A DNA stretch of 64,000 nucleotides from NCBI GenBank assembly GCA_945830575.1, contig CALZZE010000007.1:1-64000 (forward strand). The letters are read 5' to 3'. Shown in pieces: positions 50,409 to 58,357 of this stretch. The notes beneath the pieces were generated by a model, which worked only from the letters and a program-made list of their open reading frames with translations, was not told the origin of the DNA and made no database searches. The first letter of the stretch is position 1. The number at the start of each line of letters is the position of its first letter. The stretch is from an uncultured Subdoligranulum sp. (GTDB taxonomy: Bacteria; Bacillota; Clostridia; Oscillospirales; Ruminococcaceae). A program made the position numbers and the translations under genes.

Positions 50409-51667
50409 CAATCCACCAGCGCCGGGGCGTGGCTCTCGCTGCGGGGCAGGCCGTACTTGTCCAGCGCGTCAAGGAACGGGTCCGGGTCAAACTCCTCCAC
50501 GGTATGCACGCCGGGGGTGGTCCATTGGCCGGTGAGCAGCATCAGCGCGCCGCACATGGCCGGTACGCCGGTGGTGTAGCTGACGGCCTGGCTCTCCACC
50601 TCTTTGTAACATTCCTGATGGTCGCAGACGTTGTAGATGTAGTAGGTCTTGTCCTGCCCGTCCTTTCTGCCGGTGAAGATGCAGCCGATGTTGGTCTTGC
50701 CGTGGGTGCGGGGGCCAAGGCTGGCCGGGTCGGGCAGCAGGGCTTTGAGGAACTTGATGGGCACGATTTCCCGGCCCTCGAACAGCACCGGCGCGGTGGA
50801 GAGCATCCCCACATCCTCCAGACAGCGCATATGGTCCAGATAGCTCTGGCCGAAGGTCATGAAGAACCGGATGCGCTTTGCCTCCGGGATGTTGGCGGCG
50901 AGGGACTCGATTTCCTCATGGTGGAGCAGGTACATGTCCTTGCGGCCCACCTTGTCAAAATCGTACTCCCGCTTGACGGACATGGCGGGAATCTCCACCC
51001 AATGCCCGTTCTCCCAGTAGCTGCCGGGGGCGGAGACCTCCCGCAGATTGACCTCCGGGTTGAAGTTGGTGGCGAAGGCGTAGCCGTGGTCGCCGCCGTT
51101 GCAGTCCAGAATATCAATGGTGTCGATTTCGTCAAACTCGTGCTTTTTGGCGTAGGCACAATAGGCCTGCGTCACGCCGGGGTCAAAGCCGCAGCCCAGC
51201 AGCGCGGTCAGGCCCGCGTCCTCGAACTTTTTGCGGTAGGCCCACTGCCAGCTGTAATCAAAGTAGGCGGAAAAGCCCGCCTCCTTGCAGCGCTTTTCGT
51301 AGATGGCCCGCCACGCGGGATCCTCGGTGTCCTCCGGCTCGTAGTTGGCGGTGTCCATGTAGTTGACGCCGCAGGCCAGGCAGGCGTCCATGATGGTCAG
51401 GTCCTGATAGGGCAGCGCGATGTTCATGACCAGATCGGGCTGGTAGGCCTTGATGAGGGCGATGACCTCCTCCACCTTGTCGGCGTCCACCTGCGCGGTG
51501 GTGAGCTTGGTGGCGGTTTTGCCCTTAAGCGCGGCGGCCAACGCGTCGCACTTGGATTTGGTGCGGCTGGCGATGCACAGCTCGGTGAACACCTCGCTGA
51601 CCTGACAGCATTTGCGGATGGCCACGTTGGCAACGCCGCCGCAGCCGATGACAAGGACTTTGCTCAT
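50408..51667 (-). CDS. Carboxynorspermidine/carboxyspermidine dehydrogenase (saccharopine dehydrogenase family)
   Basis: 419 residues. NADPH-dependent enzyme that condenses putrescine (or diaminopropane) with aspartate semialdehyde to carboxyspermidine. The Rossmann start VLVIGCGGVANVAIRKCC is followed by LVMNIALPYQDLTIMDACLA and LTALLGCGFDPGVTQAYCAYA, typical of the Lys9/CASDH group. Its neighbours nspC and speB point to the CASDH role and away from lysine metabolism. GAGGAGGAA lies upstream of the ATG. With agmatinase supplying putrescine, spermidine is the likeliest product. Confidence 0.9.
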   Translation of the reverse strand: MSKVLVIGCGGVANVAIRKCCQVSEVFTELCIASRTKSKCDALAAALKGKTATKLTTAQVDADKVEEVIALIKAYQPDLVMNIALPYQDLTIMDACLACGVNYMDTANYEPEDTEDPAWRAIYEKRCKEAGFSAYFDYSWQWAYRKKFEDAGLTALLGCGFDPGVTQAYCAYAKKHEFDEIDTIDILDCNGGDHGYAFATNFNPEVNLREVSAPGSYWENGHWVEIPAMSVKREYDFDKVGRKDMYLLHHEEIESLAANIPEAKRIRFFMTFGQSYLDHMRCLEDVGMLSTAPVLFEGREIVPIKFLKALLPDPASLGPRTHGKTNIGCIFTGRKDGQDKTYYIYNVCDHQECYKEVESQAVSYTTGVPAMCGALMLLTGQWTTPGVHTVEEFDPDPFLDALDKYGLPRSESHAPALVD

Positions 51668-51680
51668 TTGTAATTCCTCC

Positions 51681-52544
51681 TCAATGTTTGTTGCAGATGG
51701 CCAGCAGCAGTTCCCGCAGCACCTTGCAGGCGGTGGCGGTGGACACGCCGGAGGCATCCAGCATGGGGGCCAGCTCGTTCACATCGGCCCCCACCACCCG
51801 GGCGGTGCAGACCAGACGCAGCGCGTCCAGCAGCTGGGGAAAGCTGACGCCCCCCGCCTCCGGGGTGCCGGTTCCGGGAAATACGCCGGGGTCAAGGCAG
51901 TCCAGGTCGATGGTAAAGTACACCGGTACGTCGGTTTTGCGCAGCCAGTCCGCCAGTTCCGGCAGACCGTCAAAGCCGAAGGGGTGCAGGTCGGTGTGGG
52001 CGGCGGCGAAGGAAAACTCCTCCCGGTCGCCGCTGCGAATGCAGAACTGGTGGATGCGCCCGTCCCCCACCAGTTCATGGCAGCGGCGCAGCACACAGGC
52101 GTGGCTCAAGGTCGCGCCCAAATAGTCCTGCCGCAAATCGGCGTGGGCGTCAAAGTGGACGATGTGTACATCGGGATAGTGCCGCAGCACCGCCCGCACC
52201 GCGCCCAGCGTCACCAGATGCTCCCCGCCCAGCAGCAGAGGGAATTTGCCGTCCCGCAGAATTTCCGCGGCGCGGGATTCAATGTCGTTCAACGCGCTCT
52301 CGGCGCTGCCGAAGCACAATTCCAGATCGCCGCTGTCAAAAATCTCAAAATCCGTCAGGTCGGCGTTCTGGTAGGGGCTGTAGGTTTCCAGCCCGAAGCT
52401 CTCGTGGCGCATGGCCGCCGGGCCAAACCGCGCCCCGGGGCGAAAGCTGGTGGTGGAATCAAACGGTGCGCCGTACAGCACCACCTGCGCGGGGCGGTAG
52501 GCGCTGTCACAGCCGAGAAAGGTCTCCACATTGCGGGTGAGCAT
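51681..52544 (-). CDS. speB: Agmatinase
   Basis: 287 residues of the ureohydrolase family. Hydrolyses agmatine to putrescine and urea. Binuclear manganese motifs are visible: LLLGGEHLVTLG, VHFDAHADLRQDY and FTIDLDCLDPGV. The ATG at 52544 has GGAGGTGGAG upstream and overlaps the speE stop by one base. Placed directly downstream of speA and speE, it fits the second step of the arginine-to-putrescine route, so agmatinase is preferred to arginase. Confidence 0.92.
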   Translation of the reverse strand: MLTRNVETFLGCDSAYRPAQVVLYGAPFDSTTSFRPGARFGPAAMRHESFGLETYSPYQNADLTDFEIFDSGDLELCFGSAESALNDIESRAAEILRDGKFPLLLGGEHLVTLGAVRAVLRHYPDVHIVHFDAHADLRQDYLGATLSHACVLRRCHELVGDGRIHQFCIRSGDREEFSFAAAHTDLHPFGFDGLPELADWLRKTDVPVYFTIDLDCLDPGVFPGTGTPEAGGVSFPQLLDALRLVCTARVVGADVNELAPMLDASGVSTATACKVLRELLLAICNKH

Positions 52545-53395
52545 CACTCCACCTCCTTGAGCATCTCTTCGAGGAACGCGGGCAGATAAAACGCGCCCAC
52601 ATGCAGCCGGGGGGTGTAGTACCGGGTGCGCAGATTGAGCTTTTTCCACTGTTCCACGTTCAAATCGTCGATGGGATGATATTTCTTGCTGGCAAAGCCG
52701 AACAGCCAGTACCCCGCCGCGTAGGTGGGGATGTGCGCCTGATACACCCGGCTGATGGGGAACGTGCTGGCGATGCGCTTGTGGCTGCGCTGCATGGCGT
52801 CGGCGTCCTGCTGGTAGAACGGGCTGCCCTGCTGGTTCACCATGATGCCGTCCTCTTTCAGGGCGTTGAAGCAGCTGCCGTAAAATTCCTTGGTGAACAG
52901 CCCCTCGGAGGGGCCGAAGGGGTCGGTGGAATCCACGATGATGAGGTCGTATTCCTCCTCGCAGCGGCGGATGAATTTGAGGGCGTTCTCAAAGTAGATG
53001 TGCACCCGCCGGTCGTCCATGCGGCAGGCGTTGCCGGGCAGGAAGGCGCGGCAGGCCTCCACCACCTGCGGGTCCATCTCCACCAAATCAATGCGCCGCA
53101 CCCGGTCGTAGCGGGTCAGCTCCCGCACCACGCCGCCGTCCCCCGCGCCGATGACCAGAATGTCCTCGATGCCGGTATGCACCGCCATGGGCACATGGGT
53201 CATCATCTCATCGTAGATGAACTCGTCCCGCTCGGTGAGCATGACGTTGCCGTCCAGCGTCAGCACCCGGCCGAACTCCGGCGTGTCAAAAATGTCGATG
53301 CGCTGATAATCGCTCTGTTTGGAGTACAGCTGCCGGTTGACCCGGATGCTGTGTTTCACGTCCGGGGTGTGAAACTCCGAAAACCAAAATTCCAT
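52544..53395 (-). CDS. speE: Spermidine synthase
   Basis: 283 residues. Aminopropyltransferase that moves the aminopropyl group of decarboxylated SAM to putrescine. It shows YQRIDIFDTPEFGRVLTLDGNVM, the decarboxylated-SAM site VIGAGDGGVVRELTRYD, IDLVEMDPQVVEACR and the catalytic aspartate region IIVDSTDPFGPSEGLF. A SAM decarboxylase (speD) is not in the window, though this route needs one. The same operon also encodes the carboxyspermidine route, which does not. Confidence 0.93.
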   Translation of the reverse strand: MEFWFSEFHTPDVKHSIRVNRQLYSKQSDYQRIDIFDTPEFGRVLTLDGNVMLTERDEFIYDEMMTHVPMAVHTGIEDILVIGAGDGGVVRELTRYDRVRRIDLVEMDPQVVEACRAFLPGNACRMDDRRVHIYFENALKFIRRCEEEYDLIIVDSTDPFGPSEGLFTKEFYGSCFNALKEDGIMVNQQGSPFYQQDADAMQRSHKRIASTFPISRVYQAHIPTYAAGYWLFGFASKKYHPIDDLNVEQWKKLNLRTRYYTPRLHVGAFYLPAFLEEMLKEVE

Positions 53396-53407
53396 ACGCT
53401 CCCCCTT

Positions 53408-54868
53408 TCACGCCAGCACGTTCAGGTACTCGATGGCCGGATCCTCGGGGCCGGTCATGGAGCAGCCCTTGGCCTTGGCGTACTCGATGTAATCCAGAAT
53501 CTGGGCGGTGATGCGCTCGCCGGGCGCCAGAATGGGAATGCCCGGCGGATAGCACATGACGAACTCGCTGCATACCCGGCCGATGCTGTCCCGCAGCGGC
53601 AGGCTGGTTTTTTCGGCGTAGAACGCCTCCTGCGGGCTGGTGACCACCTCCGGGTCAATGTACTCCTGACTGAGCAGGCCCGCGCCGTCGGTCTGGTAGC
53701 GGCGGCGAATCTCCGCCAGCGCGCTGACAAGGCGTTCCAGCTCCTGCGGGCGGTCGCCCATGGAAAGGTAGGCCAGAATGTTGCCGATGTCACCGAATTC
53801 GATTTGAATGTCGTACTCATCCCGCAGGATGTCGTAGACCTCGATGCCCGCAAGGCCGATGTCCAGCGTGTGGACGCTGAGCTTGGTGGTGTCAAAGTCA
53901 AACACCGAGTTGCCGTTGACCAGCTCCTTGCCGAAGGCGTAGTACCCGCCGATGGCGTTGATTTCCTCGCGGGCGTACTCCGCCATGTCGGCCACCTGAT
54001 GGAACACCCGCCGGCCCCGCAGCGCCAGATTGCGCCGGGAAATATCCAGACTGGACATGAGCAGATAGCTGCCGGAGGTGGTCTGGGTCAGGTTGATGAT
54101 CTGCCGCACATAGCCCGCCTGCACCCCCGGCCCGGTGAGCAGCAGGCTGGACTGGGTGAGGCTGCCGCCGCTTTTGTGCATGGACACAGCGGCCATATCC
54201 GCCCCCGCCGCCATGGCGGACACCGGCAGCCCGCCGCCGAAATAAAAGTGGGTGCCGTGGGCCTCGTCCGCAAGGCAGAGCATCCCCGCGTCGTGGGCCA
54301 TGCGGACGATGGCCCGCAGATCGCTGCAAATGCCGTAGTAGGTGGGGTTGTTCACCAGCACGGCCACCGCATTGGGGTGCTCCGCGATGGCCTTGGCCAC
54401 CTGTTCCCGCCGCATGCCCAGACTGATGCCCAGCCGGGCGTCGGTCTCGGGGTTGACGTACACCGGCACCGCGCCGCACAGCACCAGCGCGTTGATGACG
54501 CTGCGGTGCACGTTGCGGGGCAGAATAATTTCGTCCCCCCGCTTGCAGGCGGCCAGCACCATGCTCTGCACGCTGCTGGTGGTGCCGCCCACCATCAGAA
54601 AGGCGTGGGCCGCGCCGAAGGCGTCGGCGGCCAGCTCCTCCGCGTCCCGGATGACCGAGACGGGATGGCAGAGGTTGTCCAACGGTTTCATGCTGTTGAC
54701 GTCCACGCCCACGCACTGCTGGCCCAGAAACTCCGTCAGTTCCGGGTTGCCGCGCCCCCGCTTGTGGCCGGGAACGTCAAAGGGCACCACCCGCATGCGC
54801 CGGAACTGCTCCAGCGCCTCATAGATGGGGGCGCGGGTCTGATCCAGCCTTGCCCGGTTTTTTGTCAC
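53408..54868 (-). CDS. speA: Arginine decarboxylase (Orn/Lys/Arg decarboxylase family, Firmicutes type)
   Basis: 486-residue fold-type I PLP enzyme. Decarboxylates arginine to agmatine, the entry step of the operon. It opens APIYEALEQFRRMRVVPFDVPGHKRG, has LMVGGTTSSVQSMVLAACKRGDEIILPRNVHRS, VNNPTYYGICSDL and the PLP lysine in AAVSMHKSGGSLTQSS. It lacks the long N-terminal wing domain of inducible proteobacterial enzymes. The GTG at 54868 is chosen because GAGG lies 11 nt upstream and longer readings enter the leader terminator. Arginine rather than lysine is favoured by the agmatinase next door. Confidence 0.9.
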   Translation of the reverse strand: MTKNRARLDQTRAPIYEALEQFRRMRVVPFDVPGHKRGRGNPELTEFLGQQCVGVDVNSMKPLDNLCHPVSVIRDAEELAADAFGAAHAFLMVGGTTSSVQSMVLAACKRGDEIILPRNVHRSVINALVLCGAVPVYVNPETDARLGISLGMRREQVAKAIAEHPNAVAVLVNNPTYYGICSDLRAIVRMAHDAGMLCLADEAHGTHFYFGGGLPVSAMAAGADMAAVSMHKSGGSLTQSSLLLTGPGVQAGYVRQIINLTQTTSGSYLLMSSLDISRRNLALRGRRVFHQVADMAEYAREEINAIGGYYAFGKELVNGNSVFDFDTTKLSVHTLDIGLAGIEVYDILRDEYDIQIEFGDIGNILAYLSMGDRPQELERLVSALAEIRRRYQTDGAGLLSQEYIDPEVVTSPQEAFYAEKTSLPLRDSIGRVCSEFVMCYPPGIPILAPGERITAQILDYIEYAKAKGCSMTGPEDPAIEYLNVLA

Positions 54869-54897
54869 GTTTTCCACATCCTCACACCGTTGGCAAC

Positions 54898-54934
54898 AAA
54901 AAAACCGCAGGCTGTGCGTCACACAGCTTGCGGT
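54898..54934 (-). terminator. Terminator in the speA leader
   Basis: Thirteen-pair stem (one G-U) ACCGCAAGCTGTG/CACAGCCTGCGGT with a 5-nt loop, then seven T, ending 30 nt before the speA start. A mini-gene GTG-GAA-TCA-CCG-CAA-GCT-GTG-TGA (54942-54919) with GGGGGAG before it ends in the loop; whether it is translated is uncertain. Confidence 0.75.
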
Positions 54935-54977
54935 GATTCCACGATGATACGACTCCCCCTGTACAGACAGAGAGAAA

Positions 54978-55239
54978 GATTTTCGATCGCGACGGATTGA
55001 CAGAGTCTATATAGCAAACCACTTTTACCACTCTTATTGACCGTTTCACAAGTCTGCGCACAGCGCATTTCGGTTATGAAGTAACCAACTTATAAAATTT
55101 GAGCTTTTAACTCAATCAATAATGCGGCGCAACGCCGCCTTCGGCAGTGGACCCGGCTGTCCGTATGGCCTTAACTCCCTGTCGGAGTGGTCCGGGGATT
55201 GCATTGAAGACCCGTTTCTCTGTTTCTCGCTCCAAAATC
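54978..55239 (-). ncRNA. Candidate structured leader RNA of the polyamine operon
   Basis: About 262 nt between a strong promoter and the speA terminator. The two ends pair (GATTTT 55239-55234 with AAAATC 54983-54978; GCGA with TCGC; ACAGAG 55223-55218 with CTCTGT 55005-55000). Inside are at least five short hairpins: 55174-55188 (ACTCC/GGAGT), 55124-55138 (GCGGCG/CGCCGC), 55099-55115 (TTGAG/CTCAA), 55072-55086 (GGTTA/TAACC), 55056-55066 (GCGC/GCGC). It does not match the T-box, 6S, SRP, RNase P, tmRNA, 5S, cobalamin or lysine consensus as I know them. The layout aptamer-like domain, then terminator, then gene suggests a cis-regulator. Confidence 0.55.
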
Positions 55240-55245
55240 AAGGCG

Positions 55246-55274
55246 AGTATAGCACAGGATTTGACCTTTGTCAA
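55246..55274 (-). promoter_or_regulatory. Promoter of the speA leader RNA
   Basis: Minus strand TTGACA (55274-55269), 17-nt spacer, TATACT (55251-55246): near consensus, starting transcription at about 55239, exactly where the closing stem begins. Confidence 0.8.
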
Positions 55275-55334
55275 CGGATTTGTCAAAAGAATGACTTTTA
55301 AACTGCCGTTCCGGCAGACTGCTTGACAAATCCG
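55275..55334. repeat. Inverted repeat beside the speA promoter
   Basis: Perfect 12-bp arms CGGATTTGTCAA (55275-55286) and TTGACAAATCCG (55323-55334), with a second hairpin CTGCC/GGCAG nested at 55303-55317. It abuts the -35 box of the speA leader promoter and lies in the broken 5' end of the HD-hydrolase remnant. It could be an operator or an insertion scar. Confidence 0.5.
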
Positions 55335-55537
55335 GCGCGGCGGCGCTGATGCGGCCCTCCAAGAGCGTCAGCGACATGGAAGTGAAGTCCGTCAAGAAAA
55401 AGTTCAAGGACAAAAAGTTCGCGGCGGGCTGCTCCCGGGAGGTCATCGAGCGCGGCGCCGCCATGCTGGGCTGGGATTTGACCACCCTCATCGACCGCAC
55501 CCTTCAGGCCATGCAGGCCAGCAGCGCCGTGGACTGA
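55295..55537 (+). pseudogene. Remnant of an HD-domain hydrolase (C-terminal end only)
   Basis: An open frame without a ribosome site. Its last about 60 residues (MRPSKSVSDMEVKSVKKKF, then FAAGCSREVIERGAAMLGW) look like the C-terminus of an HD-superfamily hydrolase of about 200 residues known from many Clostridia. The HD metal-binding part is absent: upstream the frame runs into an unrelated inverted repeat and the speA promoter. It is best read as a decayed gene cut off at its 5' side. Similarity is from memory of the family, so the family name is tentative. It ends just before repeat copy 3. Confidence 0.5.
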
Positions 55538-55546
55538 ACCACACAC

Positions 55547-55743
55547 AGCGGGGCTTGACATGCCCCGCTCAGACTGTCAAAAAAGGGCAAGCATCACGAG
55601 AAACCTGGCCACCATTCGTAGGGTCCGGATATATCCGGACCGAGGCAGATTACGTCATTACGATGTTTTTTGTTTGGCAACGCACCACGGGACGCTGCAG
55701 GTTTTTCGACACGCTGAGCAGAGGGCCTTTCCGACCCTCTGCT
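55547..55743 (-). repeat. Palindromic intergenic repeat, copy 3 (inverted, diverged)
   Basis: Minus-strand copy of the family at 24827 and 40404: GTGTCGAAAAACCTGC at one end (55711-55696 region), TTTCTCGTGATGCTTGCCC then TTTTTTGACAGTCTGA at the other, and one inner palindrome GGTCCGGATATATCCGGACC (55622-55641). Its flanking hairpins differ from each other (AGCGGGGC...GCCCCGCT at 55547-55569; AGCAGAGGG...CCCTCTGCT at 55717-55743, then TTGTTTTTT). No coding potential. Confidence 0.65.
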
Positions 55744-55751
55744 GTTGTTTT

Positions 55752-56693
55752 TTACAGGAAGCTCTGCACCAGTCCGGCAAAGACCGGCAGGGTGGCGATG
55801 CTGAGCAGCGTGGTGAGGACCACGCTGCCTGCGGCCAGCTGCTCGTCGTAGCCGTAGCGGATGGAGAACACCGAGGTCACCGCCGCCGTGGGGCAGGCCT
55901 CCAGCAGCACCACCACCTGCGGGGCCATGCCGCTGACCCCCAGCAGGGCGCACAGCACAAAGCCCACCAGCGGCACCGCCACCAGACGCATCCCAATGAC
56001 CTTCCACACCCCGGCGCTGCGCACCACGGCTTTCAGGTCGCTGCCTGCAATCATCATGCCGGTGATGAACATAGCCAGCGGCGTGTTCATGTCACCGATC
56101 ATTTGGATGGGCGTGGCCAGCACCGCGGGCAGCGGGATCTGTGCGCAGTAAATCACCAGCCCGATGGGCACCGCCAGCAGCGCCGGGTTGGTGACGGCGT
56201 TGCGCATGGTGACGGCAAGGGGCGCGGGTTCGCCGTTTTCGCCCCGGTCCAGCAGCATGCAGCCGTGGCTCCACAGCAGCAGGTTGAACACCGTCAGGTA
56301 GGCGCTGGCGTACAGCAGGCCCTCCTGCCCGAACAGCGCCGCCACCAGCGGAAAGCCCATATACCCCGCGTTGGAGTAGATACAGCCGAACCGCAGAATG
56401 GGCGCCTCGCCGCCGTGAAACAGCGGCCGGGCCAGCCGCGCCGCCAGAATGGCCGTGCCCTGCAGCAACACCGCCAGCCCGCCGGCCAGCAGCAGGTTTT
56501 GCAGGGTGCGCCAGTCAAATTCCGCCATGTAGGAGTTCAAAATCATGCAGGGAGCCACAAGCCCCAGCAGCAGGTCGGAGAACGCCTTTTTGGCGTCCAT
56601 CGCCACCACGCCGGTCCGGACGCACACGAACCCCGCAAAAATCATGACAAACAGCGCGGCCACCTGCCGCACACAGATCAGTGCCAGCTCCAT
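55752..56693 (-). CDS. AEC-family transporter (auxin efflux carrier-like)
   Basis: 313 residues with ten membrane segments and the family layout of two five-helix halves: FVMIFAGFVCVRTGVVAMDAKKAF near the N-terminus, GCIYSNAGYMGFPLVAALFG in the first crossover (conserved N-x-G-x-x-G-x-P) and VVVLLEACPTAAVTSVFSIRYG in the second. Bacterial AEC proteins export or exchange organic acids such as malate. The substrate is not known. GAAGAGGGATG lies upstream. Follows the DUF3089 gene by 28 nt in the same direction. Confidence 0.85.
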   Translation of the reverse strand: MELALICVRQVAALFVMIFAGFVCVRTGVVAMDAKKAFSDLLLGLVAPCMILNSYMAEFDWRTLQNLLLAGGLAVLLQGTAILAARLARPLFHGGEAPILRFGCIYSNAGYMGFPLVAALFGQEGLLYASAYLTVFNLLLWSHGCMLLDRGENGEPAPLAVTMRNAVTNPALLAVPIGLVIYCAQIPLPAVLATPIQMIGDMNTPLAMFITGMMIAGSDLKAVVRSAGVWKVIGMRLVAVPLVGFVLCALLGVSGMAPQVVVLLEACPTAAVTSVFSIRYGYDEQLAAGSVVLTTLLSIATLPVFAGLVQSFL

Positions 56694-56721
56694 CCCAAAT
56701 CCATCCCTCTTCCAAAACGGC

Positions 56722-57726
56722 TTATGCCGCGTTCTGCCCGGTCATGCCCAGATAGGTGTCCACCCGCAGTGCCACATTTTCCTGCAAATTGCGGAAAAAG
56801 AACTGGTAATCGTAAAGGTGGTACGCGCCCTCCGGCAGGCCCGGCACCTTGGCGGGGTAGTCCTCCGCCGACACGTCCGTCACCTTGAGCACGCCGCGCT
56901 CTTCGTCTATGTAGCAGCCGCACAGCGCAGGCTCCTCGCGGAGGATGCCGCCGCTGTAATCGGGAAAGCAGGCGCCCAGATTTTCCTCCTTAGAGGCCGG
57001 GGTACCGTCGGTTTTCCAGTTCAGCGGATTGATGGACAGCATCCTTGTCCCCTTCGGGACGAGAAAGCTCTCGTCCACCTCCTCCGCCTCGCACTCAAAG
57101 CTGACGATGACCCCCACATCATCCGCCCCCTGCGCCGCCTTCATCTGGGGGGATTGCCGGGTCATTTCCTCCGTCAGCGGCCAGCCGATGGCATACACCG
57201 CCACCAGCTGCTCCGCCAGCGCGGCATCGTCAAAATACTCCTCCATCAGCCGGTAGCACATGGCCGCACCCTGAGAAAAGCCCGCCAGAATCAGCGGCCT
57301 GCCGTTGTTTTCCTCTTTCAGATAATGGGCAAACGCCGCCGACACATCCAGATAGGCGGTCTCCAGATACGGCTCCCACTGCTCCCTCGGCTGGCTGTAC
57401 ACCTTCATGGCCGCCTGCTTGTAGTAGGGGGCAAACAGCCTTGCGGAATCCTCGTAGATGCCCCGCTCCATGTTGAGCGCGCCGAGAAACTTCGCCTTTG
57501 TTTTGTCATCGGTCAGGGACATGTTCCACTCGTCCCGCGTATCCACCGTGGGGCAGACGAAGAACACGTCCACCGCCTTGTCCTCCCCAACGCCGTACCA
57601 CGCCCAGTTTTCCGCCTGGGCGTAGTCCACATCCGAGACAGGACGGCTCTGCGCCCCGCAGGCGGTCAGCGCCATCACAAGCACCAGAACCAGTGCCGGA
57701 ATTCCTCTTTTTTGCATAGTTTTCAC
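56722..57726 (-). CDS. DUF3089-family lipoprotein, alpha/beta hydrolase-like
   Basis: 334 residues. Lipoprotein signal (ALVLVLVMALTAC, Cys23), so it is anchored on the outer face of the membrane. The body matches DUF3089 hydrolases: VDVFFVCPTVDTRDEWN, then the nucleophile elbow LILAGFSQGAAMCYRLM (serine in GFSQGA) and a C-terminal YQFFFRNLQENVALR. An esterase-like activity is expected; the substrate is unknown. The GTG at 57726 follows AAAGGAG by 4 nt; an in-frame ATG at 57717 is the alternative start. Confidence 0.75.
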   Translation of the reverse strand: MKTMQKRGIPALVLVLVMALTACGAQSRPVSDVDYAQAENWAWYGVGEDKAVDVFFVCPTVDTRDEWNMSLTDDKTKAKFLGALNMERGIYEDSARLFAPYYKQAAMKVYSQPREQWEPYLETAYLDVSAAFAHYLKEENNGRPLILAGFSQGAAMCYRLMEEYFDDAALAEQLVAVYAIGWPLTEEMTRQSPQMKAAQGADDVGVIVSFECEAEEVDESFLVPKGTRMLSINPLNWKTDGTPASKEENLGACFPDYSGGILREEPALCGCYIDEERGVLKVTDVSAEDYPAKVPGLPEGAYHLYDYQFFFRNLQENVALRVDTYLGMTGQNAA

Positions 57727-57752
57727 CGCGCTCCTTTGCTGATTTCTTTAGT

Positions 57753-57781
57753 ATTATACCACATTTTGCCGGTTGGTGAAA
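57753..57781 (-). promoter_or_regulatory. Promoter of the DUF3089-AEC pair
   Basis: Minus strand TTTCAC (57781-57776), 17-nt spacer, TATAAT (57758-57753), about 27 nt before the GTG start. Confidence 0.6.
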
Positions 57782-57803
57782 TAGCTTTCCGCAAATCTCC
57801 GTC

Positions 57804-57832
57804 TTGCGCCGTCGGTTCAAAGCTGGTACAAT
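57804..57832 (+). promoter_or_regulatory. Promoter of the GNAT gene
   Basis: TTGCGC (57804-57809), 17-nt spacer, TACAAT (57827-57832), 32 nt before the start codon; divergent from the promoter at 57753. Confidence 0.6.
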
Positions 57833-57863
57833 AAGGGCAATCCCGCACAGGAGGAAGGAATCC

Positions 57864-58355
57864 ATGGAAATTCGACACGCAGAACCCGCCGATTTGGAGC
57901 GGATGATGGAAATTTACGCGCAGGCGCGCCGTTTTATGGCTGACCACGGCAACCCCAACCAGTGGGGGCCGACCTGCTGGCCGCCCCGCGCACTCGTGGA
58001 GCAGGACATCGCCCGCCGGCGCAGCTACCTCTGCGTGGCGGACGGCCGGGTGGTGGGCGCTTTCTTTTTTGATGTGGGCGGCCATGTGGAGCCGGGCTAT
58101 GACCGCATCGAGGACGGCTGCTGGCGCGGCAGCGACACCTACGGCGTGGTACATCGGCTGGCGTCGGACGGGTCGGTCCCCGGCGTGGGGACCTGCTGCC
58201 TGCACTGGGCCTTTGCCCAATGCGGGCATCTACGGGTGGACACCCACGGGGACAACGTGGTGATGCAGCGACTTCTGACCAAGCTGGGATTCGCCCACTG
58301 CGGTACCATCTACGTGGAGGAGGACAACGATCCCCGTCTGGCTTACGAATTATGA
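57864..58355 (+). CDS. GNAT-family N-acetyltransferase
   Basis: 163 residues. The N-terminal MEIRHAEPADLERMMEIYAQAR is the usual GNAT beta1-alpha1. Beta4 is in SYLCVADGRVVGAFFFDVG, and the acetyl-CoA region reads GTCCLHWAFAQCGHLRVDTHGDN, ending with VMQRLLTKLGFAHCGTIYVE, as in acetyltransferases that act on small amines. The canonical Q/RxxGxG/A loop is partly changed (SVPGVGTCC). AGGAGGAAGG lies before the ATG. A one-gene unit with its own promoter and terminator; the substrate is unknown. Confidence 0.85.
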   Translation: MEIRHAEPADLERMMEIYAQARRFMADHGNPNQWGPTCWPPRALVEQDIARRRSYLCVADGRVVGAFFFDVGGHVEPGYDRIEDGCWRGSDTYGVVHRLASDGSVPGVGTCCLHWAFAQCGHLRVDTHGDNVVMQRLLTKLGFAHCGTIYVEEDNDPRLAYEL

Positions 58356-58357
58356 GG

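Noticed and set aside
54898-55239. T-box, 6S RNA, 5S rRNA or RNase P RNA upstream of speA
   Set aside because: The T-box sequence (TGGNACCGC) is absent, GGGAGTTAAGG only superficially recalls 5S, and the RNase P and 6S signature segments are missing.
55547-55743. CRISPR array or insertion sequence among the intergenic repeats
   Set aside because: Repeats are single palindromic units, not regularly spaced direct repeats, and no transposase or cas gene is present.
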